A stretch of DNA of 64,000 nt from Simkaniaceae bacterium (GTDB lineage: Bacteria; Chlamydiota; Chlamydiia; Chlamydiales; Simkaniaceae): the NCBI GenBank assembly GCA_018399075.1, contig CP073763.1:1839842-1903841 (forward strand), written 5' to 3'. Below the pieces are notes generated by a model that was given only the letters and a program-made list of their open reading frames with translations, was not told the origin of the DNA and ran no database searches. This document shows positions 36,002-46,087 of the stretch, in pieces. Within the stretch, counting starts at the first letter, position 1, and every line of letters starts with the position of its first letter. The translations under genes and the position numbers were made by a program.

Positions 36002-38362
36002 ATGGAAACAAGTTTGAGGCTTTCTAAATACTTTTTTCTAGTTTCTTTATTATTTTTTCCATTATTTCTAAACTCAAGTGTGTGGAACGATGGGGCTGCA
36101 AATGATAACTGGACTGACGTGGGCAATTGGAATGCAGGTGATGTTCCAAATAGCACAAACGCTGTAGCTGAATTTCCAACAATTGGGGGGCCACAAACGG
36201 TCATTGTAGACCAAGGGATTACAATTGGTGAGATCCATTTTAATTCTTCAGATAATTATACGATTAATGGTTCAGAAGCGATATCGTTTACAAAAATCAA
36301 CCAGATTATAGTTGACAGTACGGGCACACATACAATTACAGCACCTATTGAGCTCCATCCCAATGCCCTATATATTTTTAATAATACCGCTAATCCTTTG
36401 ACCATTTCAGGAAATATATCTGGAAATGACTCACTTCTTATCAGGACAGGTCTTACAATACTCAGTGGTTCAAATACATATACCGGTAGCGGGACGTCAA
36501 TCGATGTAGGCAGTACCCTTCAAATTAATACAAACAATTCAATCTCAAACAACAAAAATGTTACATCGAACGGAACCTTTGTATTAAATAATGGAATAGG
36601 AACAACACCAATTTTAGGATTGTATGGGATAGGGACTGTAGATCTAAACAACAATATTTTGTCACCCAGAGCTGGGAATTTTTCCGGAACGATTATCGAA
36701 ACAGCTGGACCAGGAGGAATCAACAAAGTTACAACTGGGACTCTTACTCTTTCAGGAGCAAGTAACTATACGGGATTGACAGATATCCAAGAAGGGACCC
36801 TTAGCGTTACAGGGAGCATTATTAGCCCTGTACAGATCAATTCAGGAGCTTTTTTAACAGGAACAGGGAGCGTAGGGACAGTCACTAACGATGGAACAGT
36901 GAGTCCAGGAACCTCGATTGGAACGCTCACGGTCAATGGAAATTATACTCAAAACCCCACTGCCGATTTAACCATAGAAATCAGTGACGACGGATCCTCA
37001 GATCTTCTTAATATCACCGGAACTGCAACCCTTGCGGGAACCCTTACCTTAGAGCCAGAGCCAGGAATTTATCCTGCAGGATCAAGGTTTACCTTTATGA
37101 ATTATGCTGCAAGAGGAGGATCTTTGACTTTAATCGAAGACTCTTCTCTAGCATTTTCCATCCACTACTTTGGAGCCTTTGCTCAACTGATTAATGCTAT
37201 TGGTGGAAGTGTTCTTCCTATTCCTAAGCGGCTTCTGCATGGAAATTCCCGTGAGGTTGCAGACTACTTATTTTGTCGTGGCTTTATCCCTTCCAACCAT
37301 GATCTTCTAAAGGTTATGGGGGCTTTAGTGAGACTTCCAGCTGATCAGTTTGCAAAGGATCTTGTTAAGCTATCGCCCGCACAATTTGGAGCCCTCCCTT
37401 TGATGAACCTTCAGAGCAATCGAATCATTGCGGATGTGATTGTAGAGAATACAGAAAAGTTTGACTGGTGTGACCCTTGCGTTTCTGAAAAAGACTGCCA
37501 AGTCAATGACACTTCTATTTGGGTTGCTCCTGTGGGTTACTATTACGATCAAGATGGGATCCAGGGACAAGTGGGTTTTGATAGCTATGCTGTGGGAGTA
37601 GGAGCTGGAGCAAGCCACCTCTTCTTTAATGCTTTTCATGTCGGAGGAGGAGCTGGTTACACTTACTCCAAGATTGATTGGGACAAAGACCGAGGGGATG
37701 GACACATCAACTCCGTCTATCTTGGACCTTCTTTAGGATGGAGTCCCAAAAATGGGTTCCTGAATCTTTTAGTGATGGGGTCTTATAATTACTATGATAT
37801 CGATCGCAAAATAAAGTTCCCCGGGGTGAATCGGACAGCTTCGAATAAACATCATAGCTATGATGTTCTTGCAAGACTCGATGGTGGATATAGATTCCGT
37901 ATCAATATAAAAGGGAACTTAGACCACATCTATATCCTTCCAGAGGCAAGAGTCAGCTACCTTAATATCTTTGAACAGCGGTACACTGAATCAGGAGCAG
38001 ATAGCATTAACCTGACTGTTGATAGCAAATACTCAGCTCTTCTGCAGCCTAATCTCTTAATTAAGTTTTTAAGAGATTTTCATACCAACACATGGTGTAT
38101 CATGCCTGCCTTTCAAGTGGGTTGGATCTCTAATATTTGGCTCTCTTCCGGAAATTATAAATCACGGTTCTATAAGCAAGAGACCTGTCAGCCCCATTTT
38201 GTTGTAAAGAGTTTTACTCGCAATACCAATCAACTCTCATTGGGTCTTGATGTTAATTTCCGCCATGACAGCGATTGGATTATTGATGTGGGATGCCGAG
38301 TCGATTTTCTTGATGATAATTATGTAGTGGATGGGAAGATTAAAGTAGAAAAACGGTTTTAA
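36002..38362 (+). CDS. type V autotransporter outer-membrane protein
   Basis: A 786-residue protein with three parts. Residues 1-25 are a Sec signal peptide with a strong hydrophobic core. The passenger (about 26-450) is rich in Asn, Thr, Gly and Ile and carries beta-helix repeats of the autotransporter PATR type, such as TGTLTLSGASNYTGLT and EGTLSVTGS. It begins with an N-W-x-x-G-N-W-N-A-G-D-V-P-N block. The last 290 residues form the beta barrel, starting near WVAPVGYYYDQ and ending in Phe, as outer-membrane proteins do. A WCDPC motif (about residues 488-492) plus a nearby Cys sits between the two, which is unusual. The ATG at 36002 was preferred over an upstream GTG because GAGAGG is spaced for it. 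Confidence 0.9.
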   Translation: METSLRLSKYFFLVSLLFFPLFLNSSVWNDGAANDNWTDVGNWNAGDVPNSTNAVAEFPTIGGPQTVIVDQGITIGEIHFNSSDNYTINGSEAISFTKINQIIVDSTGTHTITAPIELHPNALYIFNNTANPLTISGNISGNDSLLIRTGLTILSGSNTYTGSGTSIDVGSTLQINTNNSISNNKNVTSNGTFVLNNGIGTTPILGLYGIGTVDLNNNILSPRAGNFSGTIIETAGPGGINKVTTGTLTLSGASNYTGLTDIQEGTLSVTGSIISPVQINSGAFLTGTGSVGTVTNDGTVSPGTSIGTLTVNGNYTQNPTADLTIEISDDGSSDLLNITGTATLAGTLTLEPEPGIYPAGSRFTFMNYAARGGSLTLIEDSSLAFSIHYFGAFAQLINAIGGSVLPIPKRLLHGNSREVADYLFCRGFIPSNHDLLKVMGALVRLPADQFAKDLVKLSPAQFGALPLMNLQSNRIIADVIVENTEKFDWCDPCVSEKDCQVNDTSIWVAPVGYYYDQDGIQGQVGFDSYAVGVGAGASHLFFNAFHVGGGAGYTYSKIDWDKDRGDGHINSVYLGPSLGWSPKNGFLNLLVMGSYNYYDIDRKIKFPGVNRTASNKHHSYDVLARLDGGYRFRINIKGNLDHIYILPEARVSYLNIFEQRYTESGADSINLTVDSKYSALLQPNLLIKFLRDFHTNTWCIMPAFQVGWISNIWLSSGNYKSRFYKQETCQPHFVVKSFTRNTNQLSLGLDVNFRHDSDWIIDVGCRVDFLDDNYVVDGKIKVEKRF

Positions 38363-38545
38363 CTTCTTTCCTCTCCCACTCCTGATAGGAGAAAATGCAG
38401 TCATCGAAGTGAGCCAGTATAACGCTTATTTGGGATTTTCCAGGTATATTGCATAATTCGAGAGAGAAGTCTTTCAGATCCATTTTTATTTTCGATTGTA
38501 AATTTTTTCTCAGAGGATTTTCGCTGTCATGGTATGATCTTTTCT

Positions 38546-41500
38546 ATGTTGCAAAAAATCGAGACACTTTCATCAATCCAAGCAATAAAAGAGGCTCTTC
38601 AAACAGAAAAAAGCCTTCTTTTTGAAGGGCTCTGGGACGCACCCAGAGCGATTCTATCGCTCCTCCTCCTTAACCATGCGAAAAAAAATGTCCTGATCAT
38701 TACTGGAGGAGAAAGAGAAACCCGTCTTTATGATGACCTCTCTTTTTTTTCAGAAAGCGCTGTATTTTCTTTTCCAGCATGGGAAACTCTACCAGGTGAA
38801 GAGATTGTTCCAAGTGCAGATATTATTGGTAAACGGTTTGAAATCTTAAATACCCTTTTAAACAAAGATAAGCCCCAAATCATTTTAACTCCTCTTCAAG
38901 GGGTCTTGCAAAAGGTGTGCTCTCCTGAAACATTGAAAGACAAGCAAATGACAATTAAAAAGGGCGATGAAATCCCCTTTGATCTTCTCCCTGAACTTTT
39001 AGTAGACCTTGGTTATGTGCGCAATAGCGTTGCGGCTGATAAAGGTGAGTTTGCGATTCGGGGCGGGATCGTTGATATCTTCCCCCTTTCGAGTTTTAAC
39101 CCCTTTCGAATCGACTTTTTTGATGATGAGGTCGATCAGATCCGAACATTTGACCCCATTTCTCAGAAATCGATTGGGAAAGTGGAGGAGATTTTCATTC
39201 CTCCCGCTGCTGAACATACCCTCCTTACAAAGGAAAAAAAACTAGCCACCCTTTTTGATTATTTGGGAGAGGACACCGTCATCCTTTTTGACGATCTCCT
39301 TGCCATTGAAGACCGCTATGTGGCCTTAAAAAATCTTCCAGGCTCCTCCACCCCTTTTTTTCTTTCCTTTTCTGAGCTGTTTCAAATGTCGGAGCGGATG
39401 CAACGGGTCTATTGCACGAAACACCCGTTAGAGTCCCTTAGTGAAACAGAGCTAAACGAAAAAGTGGGAAGAGATTTTTATTCAGGGAAAAACCCTCTTC
39501 AAGGGGTGAAGTTTGAAATCTTTAATCAAAACATCAATGCAAAGCGGATGCACCATGCCTTTCGCACGATCAAGGATTATTTTTGGGAAGATGTCGATGA
39601 GGATAAAAGACTCGAAGCCATCTTAAAAAAGAGCAACGAAATCTCTATTGTTTTTACCACAGCTTCTGAAGCAGAAGAAAAAGCATTGAAGGAAAAGATT
39701 GATCAAACCCTTCTTCCTCTCCCAAAAGAAAGAGAGTTTAAACGAGGGTATCTCTCAAGTGGTTTTGTCCTGCTCGACGGCCCCTTTGTCCTCCTCCCTT
39801 ATCCTGAGCTCAGCAAACGCTATAAGGTATCCCGTCAAAAATGGCGGAATACCTACCACACTCCAGCTGCCGAGTTTCATGCCTTAGAAAAAGGAGACCT
39901 GGTTGTCCACTTTCACAATGGAATTGGAAAGTTTTGCGGCATCGAAAACCAAAAAAATCACAGAGGAGAAGAGGAAGAGTTTCTCCTGATCGAGTATGCC
40001 AATAGCGGAAAACTTTATGTCCCTCTCTCCCAATCTCATCTCATCAGTCGCTATATTGGAACAAAGGAAGAAAACCCCTCTTTAAATATTCTGGGAACAA
40101 AGAAATGGCAGCAAGCCAAAGCAACCGCACAAAAAGCGATCATAGGCTATGCGAAAGATCTCCTCCAACTCCAGGCGTTGCGAGAAGCTAAAGGAGGCTT
40201 TACTTTTCCAAAAGGGAGTGATGATCTCTTTTTATTCGAAGAAGAATTTCCCTTTGTTGAAACCGACGACCAGCTTCAAGCTATCCAAGCTATTAAAGAT
40301 GACATGGTATCAGACAAGGCGATGGACCGTCTCGTTTGCGGAGATGTGGGCTATGGAAAAACTGAGGTTGCAATGCGAGCTGCTTTTAAAGCCGCTTATG
40401 ATGGAAAAAAACAGGTGGCTGTCCTTGTTCCGACAACTGTTCTTGCGATGCAACACTATGAAACCTTCAAGGAGAGAATGGCTGACTTCCCCATGACTAT
40501 TGGAGTCGCTTCCCGTTTTGTAAAGCCAAAAGAGGTAAAGAAAACGCTTGAAGGCGTTGCAAAGGGATCTGTTGATATTCTGATTGGTACCCACCGCATT
40601 ATTAGCCAAGATGTTCAATTCAAAGACCTAGGACTCATTATTATTGATGAAGAACAACGCTTCGGTGTTCGCGCAAAAGAGCATTTAAAAAAAGCAAAGG
40701 TTGGTGTGGATTGTTTAACCCTTTCTGCAACACCTATTCCTCGGACCCTCTATTTTTCTTTAATTGGCGCACGGGATATGTCTGTGATCAACACCCCTCC
40801 TCAAGACCGCCTTCCCATTAAAACGATCTTAGCAGAAAGAGATCCAGAACTGATTAAGAATGCCCTTCTCCGAGAACTAGCTCATGATGGACAGGCCTAC
40901 TTTATCCATAATCGCGTTGAAACAATCCATAAGATCGCCGATGAAATTCGCGCCCTTCTTCCTGCTGCACGCGTTGAAGTGGGTCACGGACAGATGCCTC
41001 CCGATGCGATCGACGCCGTTTTCCATCGCTTTAAGCAGGGGGAAATCGACATTCTCGTTGCTACAACCATTGTTGAGAATGGTATTGACATTCCCAATGC
41101 CAATACCATCCTGATCGATAGAGCCGATGCTTTTGGAATGGCTGATCTCTACCAACTCCGGGGCCGAGTTGGTCGATGGAATCGCCCTGCATACGCCTAT
41201 TTCCTAGTCCCTAAAAACCGTTCTCTCCCAGAAATTTCACGCAAACGGCTCAATGCCCTTGTGGAGACCTCTGGTTTTGGAGGAGGGATGAAGCTGGCAA
41301 TGCGCGATCTAGAGATTCGTGGTGCCGGAGACATGCTCGGTGTTCAGCAATCAGGAAATGTTTCTGCTATTGGCTTCCACTTCTATTGCAAACTCCTGAA
41401 GAGAACCATCGATACGATGAAAAAAGAGCTCTCTCCCTCTTTCTTTGATACCCGCATAGAATTTTCCTATGATGCCAACCTTCCCCCTTCTTACATTGCA

Positions 41501-41824
41501 GAGACGAGCCTGCGCATGGAAATTTACCACCGCCTTGGCGAATCAACAAATAACGAGGAAATTGATCTCCTCTTTGAAGAGCTCATCGACCGTTTTGGCC
41601 CTCTTCCCACTCAAGCAAAATGGCTCTATTACCTAAACCGAATCCGCGTTTTTGCGAGTCACCATAAATTTATCTTATTAAAATTTGAAAAAATTACCCT
41701 TCATGCAAAAAGGCAATTAGGAAAGAAGCTAATCGAGAAGAAAATTTTCCTACCGCTAATCGACGATCCCGAGGAATTTGAGTTTATTACGATCGGGTTT
41801 ATAAAGCGGGACTTCGACATTTGA
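38546..41824 (+). CDS. mfd: transcription-repair coupling factor Mfd
   Basis: A DNA translocase that removes stalled RNA polymerase and recruits UvrA to lesions. About 1092 residues. The N-terminal UvrB-like region has GLWDAPRAILSLLLL and RGGIVDIFPLSSFNPFRIDFFD split by loops. The polymerase-interacting domain contains EKGDLVVHFHNGIGKFCGI. The translocase has Walker A GDVGYGKTEVAMRAAFKA and DEEQRFGVRAKE (DEEQ box), then motif VI with the QLRGRVGR stretch. The C-terminal inhibitory domain follows. ATG codons at 38534 and 38546 are both possible; I chose the second because homologues start near LQKIETL. Its end overlaps an opposite gene by 69 bases. Confidence 0.96.
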   Translation: MLQKIETLSSIQAIKEALQTEKSLLFEGLWDAPRAILSLLLLNHAKKNVLIITGGERETRLYDDLSFFSESAVFSFPAWETLPGEEIVPSADIIGKRFEILNTLLNKDKPQIILTPLQGVLQKVCSPETLKDKQMTIKKGDEIPFDLLPELLVDLGYVRNSVAADKGEFAIRGGIVDIFPLSSFNPFRIDFFDDEVDQIRTFDPISQKSIGKVEEIFIPPAAEHTLLTKEKKLATLFDYLGEDTVILFDDLLAIEDRYVALKNLPGSSTPFFLSFSELFQMSERMQRVYCTKHPLESLSETELNEKVGRDFYSGKNPLQGVKFEIFNQNINAKRMHHAFRTIKDYFWEDVDEDKRLEAILKKSNEISIVFTTASEAEEKALKEKIDQTLLPLPKEREFKRGYLSSGFVLLDGPFVLLPYPELSKRYKVSRQKWRNTYHTPAAEFHALEKGDLVVHFHNGIGKFCGIENQKNHRGEEEEFLLIEYANSGKLYVPLSQSHLISRYIGTKEENPSLNILGTKKWQQAKATAQKAIIGYAKDLLQLQALREAKGGFTFPKGSDDLFLFEEEFPFVETDDQLQAIQAIKDDMVSDKAMDRLVCGDVGYGKTEVAMRAAFKAAYDGKKQVAVLVPTTVLAMQHYETFKERMADFPMTIGVASRFVKPKEVKKTLEGVAKGSVDILIGTHRIISQDVQFKDLGLIIIDEEQRFGVRAKEHLKKAKVGVDCLTLSATPIPRTLYFSLIGARDMSVINTPPQDRLPIKTILAERDPELIKNALLRELAHDGQAYFIHNRVETIHKIADEIRALLPAARVEVGHGQMPPDAIDAVFHRFKQGEIDILVATTIVENGIDIPNANTILIDRADAFGMADLYQLRGRVGRWNRPAYAYFLVPKNRSLPEISRKRLNALVETSGFGGGMKLAMRDLEIRGAGDMLGVQQSGNVSAIGFHFYCKLLKRTIDTMKKELSPSFFDTRIEFSYDANLPPSYIAETSLRMEIYHRLGESTNNEEIDLLFEELIDRFGPLPTQAKWLYYLNRIRVFASHHKFILLKFEKITLHAKRQLGKKLIEKKIFLPLIDDPEEFEFITIGFIKRDFDI

Positions 41825-42697
41825 AAAATGTGACGATGCCTCAAATTTCTCACTAAACCATTTAAGATTGACCAACGTCTCTTGAGCCCATTTGGCTCCA
41901 CTTCTTGCATACTGTTCAACAAGACCAATTTTTTCTAGAAGAACATCTTCATCTTCTCCTGTTCGAATCACAGTGAGATGATGCCCCAAAAGCTCATAAA
42001 GGGCTTCTCTTGAAAGGCCATCCTTAGCTAAGGGAAGCTTCCATGTCCCTTGAAAAGGGGTCCGATCCTTTGTCCCAGAAATCATCTGGTAGCGGTCTGC
42101 AATAGTAAAAGAGTGGCCTGAAGCTTGTTGATGAAGATAATATAGCTCTTGATCTTCAAAGTAGGTATTCTGAAAATCGTTTGCCGCCCTTGGAAAATCC
42201 CTTTCAGACAAACTTTCAAGACGAGCGCAAGTAAGATGGCAAGTGCTCCATTCAACCCGTTCTACTTCTCGAACATACTCTTCTACAGACAGCTTAGTCG
42301 CTGCTTTTTTAGCCTCTATAAATAGATTCGTATAACAGGCATTTTGCATTTCAAAAAGAAGATCTAGAATAGGACCATAATGGGGGTTTTGGCTGAAGTT
42401 GTCCTCACCAATCAAAATCTCTTTCGCACCAAAATCCCACCTAGCTGAAAAATTTTCCTTAACAAGTAAGATCTGTACAGGCTCCCCAAGAACTCCATGC
42501 ATCACACGTAGAAGCTCAGGGAAGAAAGATTGGATTTTAACTAAAGCTGGCCGTAGACTCTCCGAACACGAAGAAACAGCAGAAGGAAGTTCAAAAACCC
42601 CTTTATCAGCCTTATCTTGAAGCCACATCTCAGAATAAAGACTCCTATGGCCTTCAACACGAGAAACTTGCGTTCCCATTTCTACCCCAACTTCCAT
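41756..42697 (-). CDS. hypothetical protein
   Basis: A 313-residue protein I do not recognise. No signal peptide or membrane segment. The first half has alternating helices and a beta-rich part, VQILLVKENFSARWDFGAKEI, that looks globular. The middle is rich in Cys/Tyr/Glu (STCHLTCARLES, YFEDQELYYLHQQASGHSF). The end contains a short basic/hydrophobic tail. The gene overlaps the 3' end of mfd by 69 bases on the opposite strand, the longest tail-to-tail overlap in the window, yet the length and codon pattern upstream look coding. A domain such as a peptidase or an immunity-type protein cannot be claimed from sequence. Confidence 0.7.
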   Translation of the reverse strand: MEVGVEMGTQVSRVEGHRSLYSEMWLQDKADKGVFELPSAVSSCSESLRPALVKIQSFFPELLRVMHGVLGEPVQILLVKENFSARWDFGAKEILIGEDNFSQNPHYGPILDLLFEMQNACYTNLFIEAKKAATKLSVEEYVREVERVEWSTCHLTCARLESLSERDFPRAANDFQNTYFEDQELYYLHQQASGHSFTIADRYQMISGTKDRTPFQGTWKLPLAKDGLSREALYELLGHHLTVIRTGEDEDVLLEKIGLVEQYARSGAKWAQETLVNLKWFSEKFEASSHFSNVEVPLYKPDRNKLKFLGIVD

Positions 42698-42754
42698 TAA
42701 AATCCGCTACAGTATACTCAGAGCATTAAAACAAAACAATAAATAAAAATTTCT

Positions 42755-43312
42755 TTATTTAGCTCCTAATGGCTCTGGTTCAAACCACTTGATATTGCAT
42801 CCAATACTCGGCTGCTGGTCAGGTGTCACCTCTTTTCCTAAAATAAGGCAATCGAGAGCTTCTGCTAAGTCTTTTCCTGTGACTGGATGATTGTTTCCAG
42901 GACGGGATTCATCAAACTGTCCTCGGTAGACACACCTTAAATCTCCATCAAAAACAAAAAAATCTGGTGTGCATGTAGCATCATAACTGCGGGCCACCCT
43001 CTGAGTCGCGTCAAAGAGATAGGGAAAGGGGAAATCAAGCTCTGCTGCAAGATTTTTCATTTCCTCAGGGCCATCCTCAGGATAGGCTATCGGATCGTTA
43101 GAGTTAATTGCCACAAAGGAGATCCCTTTTAGGATATAGTCCCTTGCTAAGGCAAGGAGCATCTCTTGGATATGTTTCACATAGGGACAATGGTTGCAGA
43201 TAAACATCACAACCGTTCCAATGTCTGACTGAATGTCTTTTAAACTCACAAGCTCATCGGTAGTAACATCAATGAGTTTAAAATCAGGTGCCCTGGTTTC
43301 CAGGGGCATCAT
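42755..43312 (-). CDS. thioredoxin-fold (AhpC/TSA-like) redox protein
   Basis: A 185-residue cytosolic thioredoxin-like protein. It opens with the peroxiredoxin/TlpA-like APDFKLIDVTTDELVSLKD, then VVMFICNHCPYVKHIQ, where the C-x-x-C motif takes the place of the thioredoxin active site, followed by FVAINSNDPIAYPEDGPEEM and a cis-Pro region TPDFFVFD. This matches the family of small thioredoxin-like proteins with a CNHCPYV signature. A redox partner is not evident. I chose the ATG pair near 43312 over one 33 bases upstream; either overlaps the end of the sodium symporter gene, so the two are translationally coupled. Confidence 0.85.
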   Translation of the reverse strand: MMPLETRAPDFKLIDVTTDELVSLKDIQSDIGTVVMFICNHCPYVKHIQEMLLALARDYILKGISFVAINSNDPIAYPEDGPEEMKNLAAELDFPFPYLFDATQRVARSYDATCTPDFFVFDGDLRCVYRGQFDESRPGNNHPVTGKDLAEALDCLILGKEVTPDQQPSIGCNIKWFEPEPLGAK

Positions 43313-44705
43313 GTTCGACGGTGTAAGGACCACGATCGCCTCCATCTAAATTAATGATCCCACTTTTTTGCAGGATAATTAAAAAAATTGTCAAGGGAAT
43401 GATCCATTTCATGAAAAAATGCCAAATCTTGAAGAAATTTTGCCACTTCCTTCCAAGAGGAAATTCCTCTTTAGAAATTTCCCGTTTAAGACCCCATCCA
43501 ATAAAGAGTGAGGTTAGAAGTCCCCCAATAGGAATGATCCAAGTCGAAACAATGTTATCGATCGTATCTAGAAAATTAAGGCCGTAAATATTTTGCCAAT
43601 TCGGGAACAAATTCTGTGAAAAAGCTAAGGCACTGGGAACCCCAAAGAGAAAAGTCCCTGCAGCCACAAGAAGAACAGCTCGCCTTCTTGGCCAATGGGC
43701 CAATTCCATAATATTGGTTGCCACCACTTCGACAAATGGAATGGCTGAGGTCAGTGCTGTAAAAACAAAAAGGGTGAAGAAAATCGTTGAAATCACAAGA
43801 GATCCCGGGAGCTGCGCAAAGAGGTAGGGAAGTGTTTTAAAAATCAGCCCTGATCCTTGCTGTGGCTCGAATCCAAATGTAAAAATCACTGGGAAAATTG
43901 TCATTGCAGCCAGAATGGCTACAACCACAACAGAAAAACCAATAATACAAGCCATCTGCGGAATATTTTCCTTTTTCCTCATATAGCTTCCATAACTGAT
44001 CATGATTCCTTGCCCTAAACTCAAGGTAAAAAAAGCAAGACCAAGGGCTTCCAGAGCGCTTGAAAAATTAAACTCTTGAACATCGGGATAGAAAATGAAG
44101 TGGGCCGCTTTGCCAAAACCCTCCATTGTGATGCTGTAAAAGAAAAGTCCCAGCAGTATCACAAATAGGGCGCGGGTCATAATTTTTGACCAAAATTCAA
44201 TTCCCTTTCGAACTCCTGATAAAACAATACTCATCGTGATCAGGGTAAAAAGAAAATGCCAAAAGACCGTGATACTTCCAGAGTGTGAAAGTTTTTCAAA
44301 AACCCCTGACACTTCAGCCGGTGAAAGGTTTTGATAAAAGCCACTGAGCGACATTAAAACATAACTCATTCCCCAGCCAGCAATCACACTATAAAAAGAC
44401 ATAATTAAGAAGGAGGAAAGGACACCAAACCACCCCGCAATTTTCCATTTGGGGCGTTCTTGTGAAAGGACCGCAAATGCACCAACAGCTGCCCGTTGAC
44501 TATGCCTTCCTAACAACAGCTCTCCAATTAGAACAGGAATTCCAATAATAACAATGCATAGGATGTAGGTGAATAGAAAAAGGCCACCCCCATTTTGCCC
44601 GACTGTATAGGGGAATTTCCAAAGAACCCCTAAACCAATCGCTGATCCAACAGCGGCTAAAATAAATCCGAGACGTGAGCCCCAATGTTCTCTTACTTGA
44701 GTCAT
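43284..44705 (-). CDS. sodium-coupled neurotransmitter symporter family transporter 1
   Basis: A 473-residue NSS/SNF family (LeuT-like) sodium symporter with about 12 membrane helices. Helix 1 carries the signature GSAIGLGVLWKFPYTVGQNGG (about 16-36), with the broken-helix Gly and the sodium/substrate site. Substrates in bacteria are amino acids or related compounds; this one is unassigned. It shares TAL-type stretches (FFTLFVFTALTSAIPFVEVV) with the next gene and is clearly its paralogue. Its start overlaps the stop of the second symporter gene by 4 bases (44702-44705), and the thioredoxin-like gene follows it. Sodium dependence fits the Na+-NQR subunit encoded nearby. Confidence 0.93.
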   Translation of the reverse strand: MTQVREHWGSRLGFILAAVGSAIGLGVLWKFPYTVGQNGGGLFLFTYILCIVIIGIPVLIGELLLGRHSQRAAVGAFAVLSQERPKWKIAGWFGVLSSFLIMSFYSVIAGWGMSYVLMSLSGFYQNLSPAEVSGVFEKLSHSGSITVFWHFLFTLITMSIVLSGVRKGIEFWSKIMTRALFVILLGLFFYSITMEGFGKAAHFIFYPDVQEFNFSSALEALGLAFFTLSLGQGIMISYGSYMRKKENIPQMACIIGFSVVVVAILAAMTIFPVIFTFGFEPQQGSGLIFKTLPYLFAQLPGSLVISTIFFTLFVFTALTSAIPFVEVVATNIMELAHWPRRRAVLLVAAGTFLFGVPSALAFSQNLFPNWQNIYGLNFLDTIDNIVSTWIIPIGGLLTSLFIGWGLKREISKEEFPLGRKWQNFFKIWHFFMKWIIPLTIFLIILQKSGIINLDGGDRGPYTVEHDAPGNQGT

Positions 44706-46087
44706 ACACCCCCTCTTAAAAGGCGATCAAAATCATAAAGGCCGCTCTTTTGAATAATAATAATCAGGATTGTTATGGGAACAACCCACCTTAGGAAAAA
44801 CCGCCAAGGGAGATAAAGAAATGCCAACTTAGTTCCAAAGACAAATTCTTCACGAGCCACTTTCTTATCCATCACCCATCCTACAAAAAGGGAGCAAAGA
44901 AGCCCTCCAATAGGAATCACCCAAATCGAAACTAAACTATCAATCGTCTTTAAAAAGTTCATTCCATAAATAGCTGCCCAATCAGGGAAAATCGTTGAAG
45001 AGTTTGCAAAGGCGCTAGGAATCCCAAAAATGAATGTCGCACTTCCCACCATAATCGCAGCTTTTTTCCGCGAAATATTTTTTAGCTCCATGATGTTTGT
45101 TGCAACCACTTCAATCAGCGGGATCGCTGAGGTTAGCGCTGTAAAGACAAAGAGGGTGAAGAACATCGTACTTAAAACAAGAGAGCCCGGCAGCTGTGCA
45201 AAGAGGTAGGGAAGGGTTTGAAAAATGAGTCCTGGTCCAGCTTGAGGTTCTAAACCAAACGTAAAGACAACAGGAAAAATCATGAGCGCTGCTAAAACAG
45301 CAACGACAATCACAGAAAATGCGACAATACCGCACATCTGAACGACGCTGTCAGACCGCTTCATATAACTTCCATAACTGATCATAATCCCCTGACCAAT
45401 GCTCAGAGTCCAAAAAGCAAGCCCTAGAGCTTCAATAGCACTTGAAAGCTTAAAATCCCCAGGGTTCGGATGAAAAATAAATTGCACCGCCTTCCCAAAG
45501 CCATCAAGCGTTAAAGTATAAAGAAAGAGAAGAACTAAAAGGACAAGGAGAATCTTGGTCATGATCTTTGCCCACCGCTCAATTCCTTTACGGACTCCAG
45601 AGATCACAATGGCTGTGGTAATCAATGTGAATAAAAAGTGCCAAAAAAGGGTGATATCGCCCGATGTGGAAAGGGCGTCATAGGCCTTAGCTACTTCATC
45701 GCCACTTAAGTTTTGGTAAAAACCATTCAGCGACATCAAAATATAGCTCATGCCCCAACCGGCAATCACACTATAAAAAGACATGATTAAGAAAGAAGCA
45801 AGAACTCCAAACCAACCGGTAACTTTCCAACCAGCTCCCTTTTTATCATGAAGCTCATAGGCACCCACTGCAGCCCTCTGACTACTTCTTCCGAGGATAA
45901 TTTCAGCAATGAAGATGGGAATGCCGACAATGGCTAAACAAATGAAATATGAAAGGAGGAAGAGTCCCCCACCATTTTCTCCTACAGTATAAGGGAATTT
46001 CCAGAGAATACCTAGACCAATGGCCGACCCAATCGCCGCCATTAAAAAGCCTATACGCCCTGTCCAGTGTTCTCTAACTTGATTCAT
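44702..46087 (-). CDS. sodium-coupled neurotransmitter symporter family transporter 2
   Basis: A 461-residue NSS family symporter, the upstream member of a tandem pair. The helix 1 signature is GSAIGLGILWKFPYTVGENGG. Overall similarity to the downstream gene is high enough that long stretches are identical apart from conservative changes (for example the helix 5-8 region and the W-G-M-S-Y-I/V-L-M-S-L segment), so the pair arose by duplication. Two ATGs stand side by side at the start; AGAGG is spaced five bases from the second one, at 46087, which I chose. The C-terminus ends in a short basic tail. Substrate unknown; probably amino acids. Confidence 0.93.
   Translation of the reverse strand: MNQVREHWTGRIGFLMAAIGSAIGLGILWKFPYTVGENGGGLFLLSYFICLAIVGIPIFIAEIILGRSSQRAAVGAYELHDKKGAGWKVTGWFGVLASFLIMSFYSVIAGWGMSYILMSLNGFYQNLSGDEVAKAYDALSTSGDITLFWHFLFTLITTAIVISGVRKGIERWAKIMTKILLVLLVLLFLYTLTLDGFGKAVQFIFHPNPGDFKLSSAIEALGLAFWTLSIGQGIMISYGSYMKRSDSVVQMCGIVAFSVIVVAVLAALMIFPVVFTFGLEPQAGPGLIFQTLPYLFAQLPGSLVLSTMFFTLFVFTALTSAIPLIEVVATNIMELKNISRKKAAIMVGSATFIFGIPSAFANSSTIFPDWAAIYGMNFLKTIDSLVSIWVIPIGGLLCSLFVGWVMDKKVAREEFVFGTKLAFLYLPWRFFLRWVVPITILIIIIQKSGLYDFDRLLRGGV

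Noticed and set aside
38382-38394. Short hairpin after the autotransporter stop
   Set aside because: Only 5 bp of stem and no T run, so I do not call a terminator.
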